NCBI GenBank assembly: GCA_964423745.1
Contig: CAYRGG010000004.1
Coordinates: forward strand, 1-64,000
DNA from: CAYRGG01 sp964423745
GTDB taxonomy: Bacteria; Pseudomonadota; Gammaproteobacteria; Competibacterales; Competibacteraceae
Length of the DNA: 64,000 nucleotides
Reading direction: 5' to 3'
Below the pieces are notes generated by a model, which saw only the letters and a program-made list of their open reading frames with translations, did not search any database and was not told the origin of the DNA. Positions 1-8,902 of this stretch are shown piece after piece. Within the stretch, counting starts at the first letter, position 1. Each line of letters opens with the position of its first letter. Position numbers and translations under genes: made by a program.

Positions 1-261
1 AACCCCATTTTATCAAACGACTTCAACCAGTTAAACGCTTTTCAGGAACGACTATTTAACCTAACGTGTATCCAAGCGCCGCATTTCTAAGCATGGTCAA
101 TATAGCTGGATCGCCAAGGGCACGATGGAAGGTGGGTGGCTGGGGCATAGCACTAACGAGTTCTGCACGTTCATTCAAGGCTACCGTTGCTCTATTGGCG
201 TGCATATTTGCGGCGCTGATAGCTATATGGTGGCAAGGCAATCAACGTCGATTAAGATGTA

Positions 262-636
262 TTAACTATCTGTTTTTAAAGGTAGTAGGCGGATCCGACG
301 TCGTCTTGGATCAATTGTTATAAGAACGCCGTTTTTTATCTCTTTCGATACGGTTTGCAGCGTTTCGAGTACAACGTTTCCGATCGCTGATGGTAAAATA
401 TTTTCTACTCGAAGCTGTACTACGCTTGGTTCTTTTGCGTTAGTTGCATAAAGCAGTGCTCCAAAATCAAGATCATGGGTAAAAACCATGTACTGATTTA
501 CTCTTGCCCACTCCATTATTTCCGTATCTTCTGCTCGAATGTTTCCCACTTCACTCCAATGGGTTGCCTTATAACCTTCATTGGTAAAAAATTCTTTCCA
601 TATATATGGGATATTCATATCCAATAAGATTTTCAT
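262..636 (-). CDS. DUF5615 PIN-like toxin candidate
   Basis: A 124-residue protein beginning MKILLDMNIP, the opening seen in DUF5615 (PIN-like, VapC-related) proteins, where the first acidic residue is thought to sit in a metal-dependent nuclease site. Further acidic residues occur in the middle (the segment VFTHDLDFGALL has the conserved D-x-D spacing of this family). The start codon overlaps the stop of the upstream DUF433 gene in an ATGA tetranucleotide, so the two are translationally coupled. DUF433/DUF5615 pairs are generally regarded as type II toxin-antitoxin-like modules; the nuclease role is inferred from family membership, not shown here. Confidence 0.85.
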   Translation of the reverse strand: MKILLDMNIPYIWKEFFTNEGYKATHWSEVGNIRAEDTEIMEWARVNQYMVFTHDLDFGALLYATNAKEPSVVQLRVENILPSAIGNVVLETLQTVSKEIKNGVLITIDPRRRRIRLLPLKTDS

Positions 637-869
637 GAGGCTTTTATAGAAACATCATACTCTTCTGCTCGCCAAGTTGCGTAAGCTAGTGCTGCGTAAA
701 TATCTTCTTTTTCTAAGTATGGATAGAGTTCCAATATTTTTTCTATTTTTATTCCCGTCGAAAGTAATCCCGTTATTGTACCGACTGTGACTCTTATCCC
801 ACGAATACAGGGTTTACCACCCATTACCTTTGGGTCGATTGTAATGCGTTCTAAGTCCGGAAATTTCAT
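633..869 (-). CDS. DUF433 antitoxin candidate
   Basis: A 78-residue DUF433 protein. The signature is clear: ITIDPKVMGGKPCIRGIRVTV near residues 9-29, followed by the LLSTGIKIEKILELYPYLEKEDIYAALAYA helical segment typical of the small winged-helix fold. It is the upstream partner of the DUF5615 gene and overlaps it by four bases. An AAGGTGAAG ribosome-binding site lies just before the ATG at 869. By family analogy it binds DNA and neutralises the partner. The TA assignment is inference from gene pairing. Confidence 0.85.
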   Translation of the reverse strand: MKFPDLERITIDPKVMGGKPCIRGIRVTVGTITGLLSTGIKIEKILELYPYLEKEDIYAALAYATWRAEEYDVSIKAS

Positions 870-1057
870 TTCTTCACCTTTTAAGTAACTTTATGGTCTA
901 GGCGTAATGAACCAAGATATTGATTTTTTAAATTTCATTAACACCATTTGAGTTGTTTGCTAATGGCTTGCCTAAGCCAAGTTGTTTACCCTACTTGACT
1001 CAACGTTATTCTACAATCGAGTTTAATAATATCTCTTTATCACAATTTGGTAAGCAA

Positions 1058-1124
1058 GTAGCCCGGATGAAGTGCAACGAAATCCGGGGATGTCCCGGAT
1101 TCCACTTCGTTTCATCCGGGCTAC
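1058..1124. repeat. REP-like extended hairpin
   Basis: A 67-bp imperfect inverted repeat in an intergenic region. The outer arms GTAGCCCGGATGAA (1058-1071) and TTCATCCGGGCTAC (1111-1124) are perfect complements, and the inner parts (AATCCGGGGA against TCCCGGATT) nearly so. The GTAGCCCGGATG motif is common in dispersed palindromic elements of gammaproteobacteria. The surrounding stretch 870-1217 holds no recognisable gene. Only this copy was found in the window. Confidence 0.75.
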
Positions 1125-1217
1125 CCGCTGCCTAGCCAAGTAGTCTGGGCAACTGGTCGTCCACGCGGGAAGCTATGCCCTCGAAGAAATAAACAAACCC
1201 TGCACTCAGGCGATGAC

Positions 1218-1484
1218 ATGAAAATACACGGCGCGATTCTGCGAGCTGGCAAGCGCAATTATAGAGAACTAGAAGCCGAAATCTGGCCCTATCTGGATCA
1301 TCCAGATCTGGATCTACGCCAAGTGGCCGCCAACACCCTAGGCTTTTTAGGATTAACTTTAGCTGGAGAATGGCTAAGAGTTAAGTCGGATAAAATTCAT
1401 CGTTTTTTATCTGATCCCATGAATAAGGACACTCCATTGAGAACGTTGATTTTGATAAACCGGTTTGTTTTTGCGCCTCGATAA
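1218..1484 (+). pseudogene. HEAT-repeat protein fragment
   Basis: The first 55 or so codons read like a HEAT-type helical repeat (WPYLDHPDLDLRQVAANTLGFLG), but the frame then runs antisense through the 3' end of the DUF29 gene encoded on the other strand and stops. HEAT proteins are normally several repeats long. I read this as the remnant of a larger gene cut off at about 1385, probably when the DUF29 segment arrived. The 3' end of the coordinates is simply the next stop codon. Confidence 0.45.
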
Positions 1485-1809
1485 CAGCAAGCTGATAAGC
1501 TTTATCTATCGCATCGTTCAACTGTGGTTTTAAACTCGGATTATCGCTAAGATGTTGCTGTAAGCGTAACCGCTGTTGTTTGATGGTCAATTGCCAGCTT
1601 CTGCTTTGTCGCATTGACCGAAACTGCCATTTTAATAAATGCATCAGTAACACTTCAAGGTGACTTATCAGTTCTCTTTTTTCTGATCGACCCAACGTTT
1701 CTAACTCCTCGGCAATATTTTCAATATCAAGCCCTGTAAATTGATGTGCTCGCAACTTGCCGGCTTGCTCATTTGCCCAAGCATAAAAGTCTTTATGATA
1801 CTGGGTCAT
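1381..1809 (-). CDS. DUF29 family protein
   Basis: A 142-residue DUF29 protein starting MTQYHKDFYAWANEQAGKLR at the ATG at 1809; an upstream extension to 1866 is possible but unlike the family. The typical core IENIAEELETLGRSEKRELISHLEVLLMHLLKWQF is intact, followed by the R-rich helix and a C-terminal P-Y-SWDQI-DEFYP end. The fold is helical and the function unknown; DUF29 genes are often multicopy in cyanobacteria and sulfur bacteria and are associated with mobile regions. It converges on, and overlaps, the HEAT fragment. Confidence 0.85.
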   Translation of the reverse strand: MTQYHKDFYAWANEQAGKLRAHQFTGLDIENIAEELETLGRSEKRELISHLEVLLMHLLKWQFRSMRQSRSWQLTIKQQRLRLQQHLSDNPSLKPQLNDAIDKAYQLAVIEAQKQTGLSKSTFSMECPYSWDQIKNDEFYPT

Positions 1810-2405
1810 TTTGTAACCTATTTGTTGAGTCTGTAAGACGTTATAAGGATATACGTCATACAACACAAGTCCTTTGATCAGCTTTTTTTAAATGCATGGC
1901 TGGTATGTGTATGCTATTTAGCTTGTCGGGAAATTATTATGACAGGTTCGCTGCTGTGGCAAATGAAAGGGCCCCTTTAGCGGGTATCCTTGTCTTCGCG
2001 CAAGCGTGCAACGCTTTCCTGCGTTACACGCATGACTGACGCCCAACCCTGAGTTTACCGGTCATTCCTCAAATGACAGAGCAAGATCACCTATGGCATA
2101 AACGTTTGTTGTGGCAGCAATGGCATCTAAACTAAAGCACCATCCACCTTAATAAATATGTAGCCTAAATGAGGTGTAATAAAATTTAGAAAGTAATTTT
2201 ACTTTGAATTCTATTTTTTATACACAGACCACAAAAACATGAAGTTCGCTAAAAGACAAGGCTGTGTAGAAATAAACGGCTCAATCTCTGAATACTCTAA
2301 GTAGAGTTTAAAAGAATCAAAAACTATAAAATAACTGGTTGAATTTTAGCTGAAGAGTGCAGAATGTCAGATCAATGGAAGCGATTTTACCTATTTAAAA
2401 TAGAT
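1810..2405. other. Intergenic region without recognisable gene
   Basis: About 600 bases between the DUF29 start and the end of the Mrp operon. A short open stretch around 2046-2135 (reading MTEQDHLWHKRLLWQQWHLN near its end) looks somewhat protein-like but has no family match I recognise and no full-length frame. The rest is AT-rich and shows no convincing hairpin terminator for the Mrp operon. Confidence 0.4.
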
Positions 2406-4115
2406 CTAAACTATCCAAAACAACAGCACCAATCCGGCGATCAGTCCTAGGAAAAGTAAACCCATCCAATCCGGGGCATAGTGCTCAGTCTGGAAAAAAA
2501 ACTGTTGCCATTTTTTCCCAGGCGCTTGTTTTAGCAGCGGACGGGTCGTCTCAGGTGCTGCGGTTGCCAGGACAATAGGGCTTTGCTGACTGCGCCACCA
2601 GCGACTGGAAGGAAACAACGCTAGAATATCTCCCTCAGGTAATACGAGCATGGACGGCCGACCCAAAAGCCGCCAAACACCCCAGACAGTTGCGGCGAGC
2701 ATACCTGCTATACCCATGGGCAATAGACCTGTAATTAGCTTAGTAGGTTTGAGTAGATCGCTGCTGTTTACAATCTCGACGAAGTTGACTCCCCACCACC
2801 AGGGAAGCGTCATGGATACGATCAGCAAACTAAGACATGATAACCACTGAGACAGGGGAACTGCTTTTGAAGGGGTTTGCCGTGGCGCGGTTAGATAAAG
2901 AAAGCGAATCATGAGCAGGCCGGTGGCTATAGAGCTTGCCGTCAGAAAAGGATATAACACCGTTGCCCACTGGTCGGAGGTAGGTTGTAAGGAAATTTCA
3001 AAGGCGGTTTTAGCCAATGCCCCACTGGTCAAGGGAGCGCCCACCAAGCTTATGGCAGGTAAAACCAGCAATCCGTAGTAGCGCCATGCTGGTGCCCGGT
3101 CCATGACACCGAAGCCTAGAAAAAGCCCTGCTTTAGCAAGTCCATGGTGAACGGTAAATAGCAACACCACATGGAGAATAAAATCCCACTGCCCTGGCAT
3201 TTGGAAGCCTAGGCTCAGCAATACGGTAAGGAGTCCCATCTGACTGATGCTGGAATAGGCCAAAAGCGTTTTTGGTCGATTCTGAAAGAGGCCCACCAGT
3301 ACCCCAAAAAAAGTCGATAGCAGACCGAATAAAAAAAACAACCCAGCCCATCCGGGGAGTGCCACTTGACCAAAGGGTAAAAATTTTAACCAGCCGATAA
3401 AGCCAGTTTTAATGATAATACCGCTCAACACAGCGCTAGCCGGTGTGGGTGCGCAGGGGTGGGCTAGAGGTAGCCAAACATGAAGGGGTATGATCCCCGC
3501 TTTGATGGCAAAGGCTGCAAATGCAAGCCCCATCAATAGATGTCGGTTTTCAGCCTCTGCTAACGCCGGCAAAAGCGCTGTTAGATCAGTGTTGCCAAAT
3601 TGTGCGGCACTGATCAATACCGTCACCAACAACAGCACTTCGCCCGCGATGGCCATGGTAAGGTAGATGCGTCCGGCGCGAAATGCCTCATTGTTACCGG
3701 TATGGACAATCAACCCATAGGCGGCAAAGGTCATTAGGGTATAGAAAAAATAAAAACTCACCAAATCGGCGGCAACAATAACTCCCATATTACCACTTAA
3801 GGTGAAGAGATAAAAAAATCCAAATCGGCTAAGGTGTTGATCATCGGCAAGATAGCCCTTCGTGTAAAAACCCGCCGCCGTCCAAAGCAAACCCGCTAGC
3901 AGTAGCAATCCATTGCTAAAATCGTCCGTGGCCAGGCGAATGCCCACCAAAAACCACGGCATGTCCATCGCTGTGGGAGGATAAAAAACAATTACCAAGG
4001 CAGGCAGGGCTGCCAGGGGGAATAACCCCATACAGAACTGGCGCAGACGGGTTCCCAAGAGTAGCGCGAGCCATAGGGGAAGCCAGACTGTCATCAGCAG
4101 CACACTCTGGGGCAT
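2406..4115 (-). CDS. mnhD: Third MnhD/NuoL-like antiporter subunit
   Basis: A 569-residue polytopic membrane protein of the proton-conducting membrane transporter family (MrpA/MrpD/NuoL/NuoN fold), last gene of the Mrp operon. TM7 and TM8 lysines are recognisable (FAIKAGIIPLHVWLP and IIIKTGFIG). The TM5 position that carries a conserved glutamate in antiporter-like subunits reads FYFFYTLMTF here, with Thr126 in its place; both neighbouring paralogues keep Glu140. The C-terminal third is extended, with an extra-membrane stretch and a final TM helix. It probably acts in the complex as a structural or modified ion-path subunit. The start overlaps the preceding stop by one base. Confidence 0.85.
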   Translation of the reverse strand: MPQSVLLMTVWLPLWLALLLGTRLRQFCMGLFPLAALPALVIVFYPPTAMDMPWFLVGIRLATDDFSNGLLLLAGLLWTAAGFYTKGYLADDQHLSRFGFFYLFTLSGNMGVIVAADLVSFYFFYTLMTFAAYGLIVHTGNNEAFRAGRIYLTMAIAGEVLLLVTVLISAAQFGNTDLTALLPALAEAENRHLLMGLAFAAFAIKAGIIPLHVWLPLAHPCAPTPASAVLSGIIIKTGFIGWLKFLPFGQVALPGWAGLFFLFGLLSTFFGVLVGLFQNRPKTLLAYSSISQMGLLTVLLSLGFQMPGQWDFILHVVLLFTVHHGLAKAGLFLGFGVMDRAPAWRYYGLLVLPAISLVGAPLTSGALAKTAFEISLQPTSDQWATVLYPFLTASSIATGLLMIRFLYLTAPRQTPSKAVPLSQWLSCLSLLIVSMTLPWWWGVNFVEIVNSSDLLKPTKLITGLLPMGIAGMLAATVWGVWRLLGRPSMLVLPEGDILALFPSSRWWRSQQSPIVLATAAPETTRPLLKQAPGKKWQQFFFQTEHYAPDWMGLLFLGLIAGLVLLFWIV

Positions 4116-5602
4116 TAACGATATTCCCGAGCTGTTATCAAACTAGCCCATTCCAGAGGGCTAAAGGGTGCGTTGGCCAGCAAACCAGCTATTAAGGCGA
4201 GTGCTGCCGTTATGACGGGAGGTATCAGTAAACTGAGTTTTGCCTCGGCAATGGGTTGACGAGACACTTCCATCTTTGTGCTCGGGCGAAACCAAGCCCG
4301 ATAAAGGATTGGCAAGAAATAAGCAGCGTTTAATAGCGTACTCGCCGCAAGCACCCCAACCACCCAAAATTGTCCTGCGTTTGCCCCTCCTAAACCCAAA
4401 TACCACTTGCTAATAAAGCCGGCCATGGGTGGAATCCCCATCATACCCAAAGCACCTAGGGTAAAGGCGCCCATGGTCCAAGGCATGCGCCAACCTATAC
4501 CGTCCATTTCACTGATTTTATGAATATGATGGGTTTCTGCTAAATTGCCTGCGCAAAAAAACAAGGTGATCTTCATCAAACCTTGATGAACCAAATGAAC
4601 GACACCTCCTAAAGTGGCCATAGGACCTGGTATCGCGACGCCCAGTGCTATATAAGAGACTTGACTGACGGTGGAAAACGCTAACCGTCGTTTAAGATCG
4701 TCTTGATAAAGGGCCCGCAATGAGCCATAGATAATGGTGAGAGCGGCGAGGCCAGCTAGCATCTCGGTAACCCTCAACTCATGGGCAAAGTTTGCTCCAT
4801 AAAGATCGTAAACCACCCGCACGATGCCAAAAGCGCCTGCTTTGACCACGGCTACCGCATGTAATAAAGCGCTCACAGGGGCGGGAGCAATCATAGCTTC
4901 GGGTAGCCAGCCGTGGAAAGGCACCAACGCAGCTTTAACGCCAAAACCCACCATGAGTAAGAAAAAAATGACCTGTAATGTACCATGGTGAACAGCATCG
5001 AGTTGGGCTAGCGTGCCGCCTTCGGTAAAATCTTGGGGACCGGCGATGGCCTGGAGCCAAACGATAGCTAATAATAAAACGGCCCCTCCCGCCAAGGTAT
5101 AACGCAAATAGAGGGCGCCAGCCTTTATGGATGCCGGGGTGCCCCGGTGTACCACCAGAGGATAGGTGGATAGCGTCAATAGTTCATAAAAGATAAAAAA
5201 GGTGAATAGATTGCCCGCCATGGCGATGCCCATGGTGGAGGCAACACAGAGGCTAAAGAAGAAAAAAAAGCGTCGCCGGTTTGGGGAATTGGCAAAGTAG
5301 CCTATCGCATAAAGGGTCGTTAACAGCCAAAGACTCGCCGACAGGGCAGCAAACAGCAGAGCAAATGCATCCGCCCATAGTAATAAATCCAATCCAGGTA
5401 ATAAGCGCCAACGTATTTCGAAGTTGCGACCCTCGAAAACGCCCCAAAGCATTACGCCTACTAACAGTAAGTTGAGTGAGGCACCCACCAGATTAAAACC
5501 CGTGCGTAGACGTTCTTGTTGTTCATCTAGTAAGAAAATAATGATCCCCGTACCCAGGGAGGTCAGTAACACCAAAGGGGGCAGCAGGGAATCCCAACTC
5601 AC
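4115..5602 (-). CDS. mnhD: Mrp antiporter subunit D
   Basis: A 495-residue MnhD-type subunit of a multi-subunit monovalent cation/H+ antiporter in the inner membrane. It has about 14 TM segments, the TM5 glutamate (FFIFYELLTLSTYPLV, Glu140), the TM7 lysine (GFGVKAALVPFHGWLPEAMI) and the TM8 lysine (AVAVVKAGAFG), all of which belong to the proton path in related subunits. The start is a GTG overlapping the upstream paralogue by four bases. The tight coupling of three such subunits indicates they assemble in one complex. Confidence 0.9.
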   Translation of the reverse strand: MSWDSLLPPLVLLTSLGTGIIIFLLDEQQERLRTGFNLVGASLNLLLVGVMLWGVFEGRNFEIRWRLLPGLDLLLWADAFALLFAALSASLWLLTTLYAIGYFANSPNRRRFFFFFSLCVASTMGIAMAGNLFTFFIFYELLTLSTYPLVVHRGTPASIKAGALYLRYTLAGGAVLLLAIVWLQAIAGPQDFTEGGTLAQLDAVHHGTLQVIFFLLMVGFGVKAALVPFHGWLPEAMIAPAPVSALLHAVAVVKAGAFGIVRVVYDLYGANFAHELRVTEMLAGLAALTIIYGSLRALYQDDLKRRLAFSTVSQVSYIALGVAIPGPMATLGGVVHLVHQGLMKITLFFCAGNLAETHHIHKISEMDGIGWRMPWTMGAFTLGALGMMGIPPMAGFISKWYLGLGGANAGQFWVVGVLAASTLLNAAYFLPILYRAWFRPSTKMEVSRQPIAEAKLSLLIPPVITAALALIAGLLANAPFSPLEWASLITAREYR

Positions 5603-7080
5603 AAAAGGGGTCCTTCTACGTTAAGCAACGGAAACGGTGAGCCAATGTCCAGGAGACTTAGCACCGGCGCACTGGTTAATCCCAGCAGCAGCGCTAATAA
5701 TGCCAGCAGCAACGGAGTAATAGACATCCATGCTGGCGTCATCCGCGTGGGGAGAAAAGATTCAGTGGACGTCTCAGGCGCCGTAAAAGCCAGTTTGAGA
5801 ACTCGAAATATATAGGCAGCAGCCAGTAGGCTGCCGCTGAGGATGACTATCACCCACCACCACTGACCACTTTCTAGAGCTGCCTGCAAAAGCAACCATT
5901 TGGCCAAAAAGCCGCCGCTGGGAGGAAGACCCATAATGCCGATGCTAGCTATGGCGAAGGTCAAAAAAGCCAGGGGTAAGCCCGGTTGTCGTGGATCTGT
6001 AAAATCGTCTAGACGATCATGGCCTAAGCAATAGAGCATATTGCCGGCGGCGAGGAACAGGGCTGCTTTGGCGAGACCGTGGGACAGGGCGTGAAAGATG
6101 ACGCCAGCCCAGGCCAAACTGCCAGGTAAGGGGAATATTAACATGAGATAACCCAACTGGGCTACCGTCGAATAAGCGATGAGAAGTTTTAAGCGGGTCT
6201 GTTGCAAGGCTTGCAAGGAACCATAAAAAATGGCAGCAGCGCCTAAGATCCCCAATAGGGTTGCAGGACCTAGCAAGGGCGGTTGGGGCATAATGTCAAA
6301 CCAAAAACGCAGTAACAAATAGAAAGACCCTTTCACCACTAACGCAGAAAGCAATGCGCTCACCGGCGCAGGCGCATGGGCATGGGCTGTTGGCAACCAA
6401 ATATGCAGGGGAAAAAGCGCCATCTTTGTGATGAGCCCCACGCTGATTAACGTCAACGCCAACCAATTCAGGGGGGAATCTGTCAGGATTTGCTGGAGCT
6501 GCTCGGTAGCAAGGGTTCCACTGCCCGCATAAATAAGCGCCACCCCTAACAGGTAAACCAACGAACCTAGCAGCGCATAGAGTAAATAGCGCATGGCGGC
6601 CTCGAAGGCAATCTGTCCTCCCGCTAGGCTGACCAGGGGGACGGCAGCCAGGGTAAGCATTTCCAGGGTGACATAGAAGTTGAAGATATCAGCAGATAAA
6701 AACAACGCATTGAGCCCTGACCAGAGCAGTAACCATAAAGGCCAAAACGCTAGGGCATTGGACGGCGTAGGGCGAAAATAGGCCAGTGCGTAGCCGCTAA
6801 CGAGACTGCCCACGACGCCGGTAAGCCAAAGCATAAGCAGGCTTAAGCCATCCATGTAAAGTTCGATGCCCAACGGCGCTCCCCAACCCCCCACGGGATG
6901 GCGTAAAGCCCCTGTTTGCCAGACGTTGACCGTTAAAACGGTTAGATTAGCCATGATTCCAGTGGCAGTTAATAGCGCTAACCAAGGAAGTGCATATTGG
7001 CGCAGTAGAAACGCCAGCAAGGCGCTCAGCAGGGGTAACATAATAGGACCTGCTAGCCAAAAACCCGAGGTCCAAATCAC
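5599..7080 (-). CDS. mnhD: Mrp antiporter subunit D
   Basis: A 493-residue MnhD/NuoN-like subunit, the first of three consecutive paralogues. The TM5 glutamate (FNFYVTLEMLTLAAVPLV, Glu140), TM7 lysine (LITKMALFPLHIWLPTAHAHAP) and TM8 lysine (LVVKGSFYLLL) are present, so a working proton path is plausible. It begins with GTG in a GTGA overlap with mnhC. In the antiporter, D-type subunits exchange Na+ or K+ for H+ together with the small subunits B, C, E, F and G. Confidence 0.9.
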   Translation of the reverse strand: MIWTSGFWLAGPIMLPLLSALLAFLLRQYALPWLALLTATGIMANLTVLTVNVWQTGALRHPVGGWGAPLGIELYMDGLSLLMLWLTGVVGSLVSGYALAYFRPTPSNALAFWPLWLLLWSGLNALFLSADIFNFYVTLEMLTLAAVPLVSLAGGQIAFEAAMRYLLYALLGSLVYLLGVALIYAGSGTLATEQLQQILTDSPLNWLALTLISVGLITKMALFPLHIWLPTAHAHAPAPVSALLSALVVKGSFYLLLRFWFDIMPQPPLLGPATLLGILGAAAIFYGSLQALQQTRLKLLIAYSTVAQLGYLMLIFPLPGSLAWAGVIFHALSHGLAKAALFLAAGNMLYCLGHDRLDDFTDPRQPGLPLAFLTFAIASIGIMGLPPSGGFLAKWLLLQAALESGQWWWVIVILSGSLLAAAYIFRVLKLAFTAPETSTESFLPTRMTPAWMSITPLLLALLALLLGLTSAPVLSLLDIGSPFPLLNVEGPLL

Positions 7081-7385
7081 GGGTTAGGCTCCTGTCCTCG
7101 CTGCTGGGAAAGATCGGTTTCCCGATAACAACATCGTGCCAGAGTCAAGGCAAATGCGGTTGCACTGATGGCAATGACAATACCTGTGAGGACTAATGCA
7201 TGGAGCACAGGATCGATACGGGCAGGATTGCGAGCCGCCAGGGCGATGAGTAACAGAAACACCGCATTGCCTATGATATTGAGGGCTAGGATTTTCCGTA
7301 AAAGATGACTATAAACAAAAAATCCGTACAGCCCTAAACCGAACAGTATTACCGCGGTTAACAAAAAAAGATCCACGGGGGTCAT
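7077..7385 (-). CDS. mnhC: Mrp antiporter subunit C (NuoK-like)
   Basis: A 102-residue protein with three TM helices homologous to NuoK/MnhC. The segment KILALNIIGNAVFLLLIALAAR followed by DPVLHALVLTGIVIAISATAFAL is the characteristic second and third helix pair. It overlaps mnhB upstream and mnhD downstream by four bases each. It is a core membrane subunit of the Mrp complex. Confidence 0.93.
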   Translation of the reverse strand: MTPVDLFLLTAVILFGLGLYGFFVYSHLLRKILALNIIGNAVFLLLIALAARNPARIDPVLHALVLTGIVIAISATAFALTLARCCYRETDLSQQRGQEPNP

Positions 7386-8332
7386 GGTAAAGTGACTCTA
7401 CGCAGACTTGGCGCAGCGGCAAACAATAGCGTCAGAATTAACCCGATGGAAAACGTTAGCGCTGATTCAATGATAAGAATGAGCACACCCGCTAAATGAC
7501 GGGGATATTCCAAAAAAGCCTGACCGAATACCAGCATACTTAAAGCCACAAGAGAAAAAACCGCTAAGCCCAACACGGTAATTAAGCGTAGCCCAAGGGA
7601 GGGTTCGATTTCTGGTTGAATGCGCTCTGTTAATTTTAGCAATACGCCGATGGCAGCCAACACCGCCCCGGCTTGAAAAGCGCCCCCTGGGGCGTGAGCC
7701 CCTGCCCACAGTAGATAGGCAGCGATGAGTACCGCTAAAGGTAGGACAAAACGCAACATGGACGCTAACAGCATGGAGTCTTCGGGGGATGCAAAATACA
7801 CCTCTTCAGACGTTGTGGATAAATCCGCCAATGAGGCAACGCCCAATAAAGCTATTAATAGTACGGCCACCTCTAACAAAGTGTCATAGGCGCGAAAATT
7901 GAGTAACACGGCAGTGACCGGATTGCTTACGCCGCTCTCGCCAAGACGAGTTTGCGCCAGATTGGCCAAATTGACCGTTGGAGCCGGCGTTAGGGTGAGT
8001 AACGTCCAGGCGAGGGCAGCTACTAAAGCAGTACACAACAACCCCAGAAGTATTGCTATAAGCGAGGATAATTCTCGGGTCGAGTCAGGTTTTGTTTGCG
8101 GCCGAAAAACTCGACACGCATCCAGTAACAGCGCTCCCGTCAAGCCAGCACCGATAGCCGCTTCTGCGAGAGCCAAGTCAGGCGCCGCCAAACGCGCCCA
8201 ACATAAGGCCATAAATAAACCAAATACAATAAATAGCACGACGGCTTGAAGTAAATCTGGACTTGCCACAGCACGCCAACCTAACCAGAGTAGTCCGGCA
8301 GCTAGCAGTCCATCTAAAAACCAGTCGATCAT
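7382..8332 (-). CDS. mnhB: MbhD-MnhB fusion subunit
   Basis: A 316-residue protein combining two modules. Residues 1-75 are an MbhD/DUF4040-like segment (the ASPDLLQAVVLFIVFGLFMALCW helix and APDLALAEAAIGAGLTGALLL), equivalent to part of the C-terminal domain of classical MrpA. After a central segment with an FRAYDTLLEVAVLLIALLGV motif (MbhE-like), residues about 180-310 form an MnhB domain. The fusion supplies the MrpA C-terminal elements in an operon that has no classical MnhA. Confidence 0.88.
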   Translation of the reverse strand: MIDWFLDGLLAAGLLWLGWRAVASPDLLQAVVLFIVFGLFMALCWARLAAPDLALAEAAIGAGLTGALLLDACRVFRPQTKPDSTRELSSLIAILLGLLCTALVAALAWTLLTLTPAPTVNLANLAQTRLGESGVSNPVTAVLLNFRAYDTLLEVAVLLIALLGVASLADLSTTSEEVYFASPEDSMLLASMLRFVLPLAVLIAAYLLWAGAHAPGGAFQAGAVLAAIGVLLKLTERIQPEIEPSLGLRLITVLGLAVFSLVALSMLVFGQAFLEYPRHLAGVLILIIESALTFSIGLILTLLFAAAPSLRRVTLP

Positions 8333-8634
8333 AGTTTTGTTTCCTGAATGAGCTTCCTACTGCGCAAGGCATAGCGGGCAATGAGATGGCATGAAACGGC
8401 GCTTGCCAACAGCGCCAACAGCCATACTAAAGCAAGTTTTAGCATGACCAAGGGGGAGCCTGACTCCCAGGCCAAGCCCAGTACAATAAAACCGAGTCCT
8501 AAGTTGTCGGTTTTAGTGAGCGCATGAAGCCTTGAAAAAACGTCTGGGAAACGCAACAAACCGACGGTGCCCGCAAAGAAGAAGAAACCCCCAAGAGAGA
8601 TCAAAGTAACCGTAACAAGATCACTGAGAAGCAT
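8329..8634 (-). CDS. mnhG: Mrp antiporter subunit G
   Basis: A 101-residue MnhG (PhaG) subunit with three TM helices: GGFFFFAGTVGLLRFPDVFSRLHALTKTDNLGLGFIVLG is diagnostic. The ATG at 8634 is chosen because it lies at the family N-terminus (MLLSDLVTV); a longer frame to 8721 would run deep into mnhF. The start overlaps mnhF by 14 bases and the end overlaps mnhB by four. Confidence 0.92.
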   Translation of the reverse strand: MLLSDLVTVTLISLGGFFFFAGTVGLLRFPDVFSRLHALTKTDNLGLGFIVLGLAWESGSPLVMLKLALVWLLALLASAVSCHLIARYALRSRKLIQETKL

Positions 8635-8902
8635 CGTGATGGTGCTCCTTAGGGGATAGTGGCACCCGAACAAAAGCGACAATGACTGGAACCGCCAGGA
8701 GGGTAAACAACAAAGCCACATCTTGAAGCGCAGGTAGCGTGAGGCTGTTGGCCAAAAGCAGCAAAACAGCGACGGTGGTGGTGCCGAATAATTGTGCTGC
8801 TAGCATACGGTCAGCAGCAGTGGGTCCTCGGTAGATGCGTACCAGTCCAGCGCCTAAATTGAGGAGCAAAAATACGACAGCGCCCAGTAAAAATTCACTC
8901 AT
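8621..8902 (-). CDS. mnhF: Mrp antiporter subunit F
   Basis: A 93-residue MnhF subunit with three TM helices; the family signature RIYRGPTAADRMLAAQLFGTT is complete. It overlaps mnhE by eight bases upstream and mnhG downstream. It is a small structural membrane subunit of the cation/proton antiporter. Confidence 0.93.
   Translation of the reverse strand: MSEFLLGAVVFLLLNLGAGLVRIYRGPTAADRMLAAQLFGTTTVAVLLLLANSLTLPALQDVALLFTLLAVPVIVAFVRVPLSPKEHHHDASQ

Noticed and set aside
1..261. Opposed short frames of 61 and 85 codons at the left edge
   Set aside because: They are mirror frames of each other without family features; neither can be supported as a gene.
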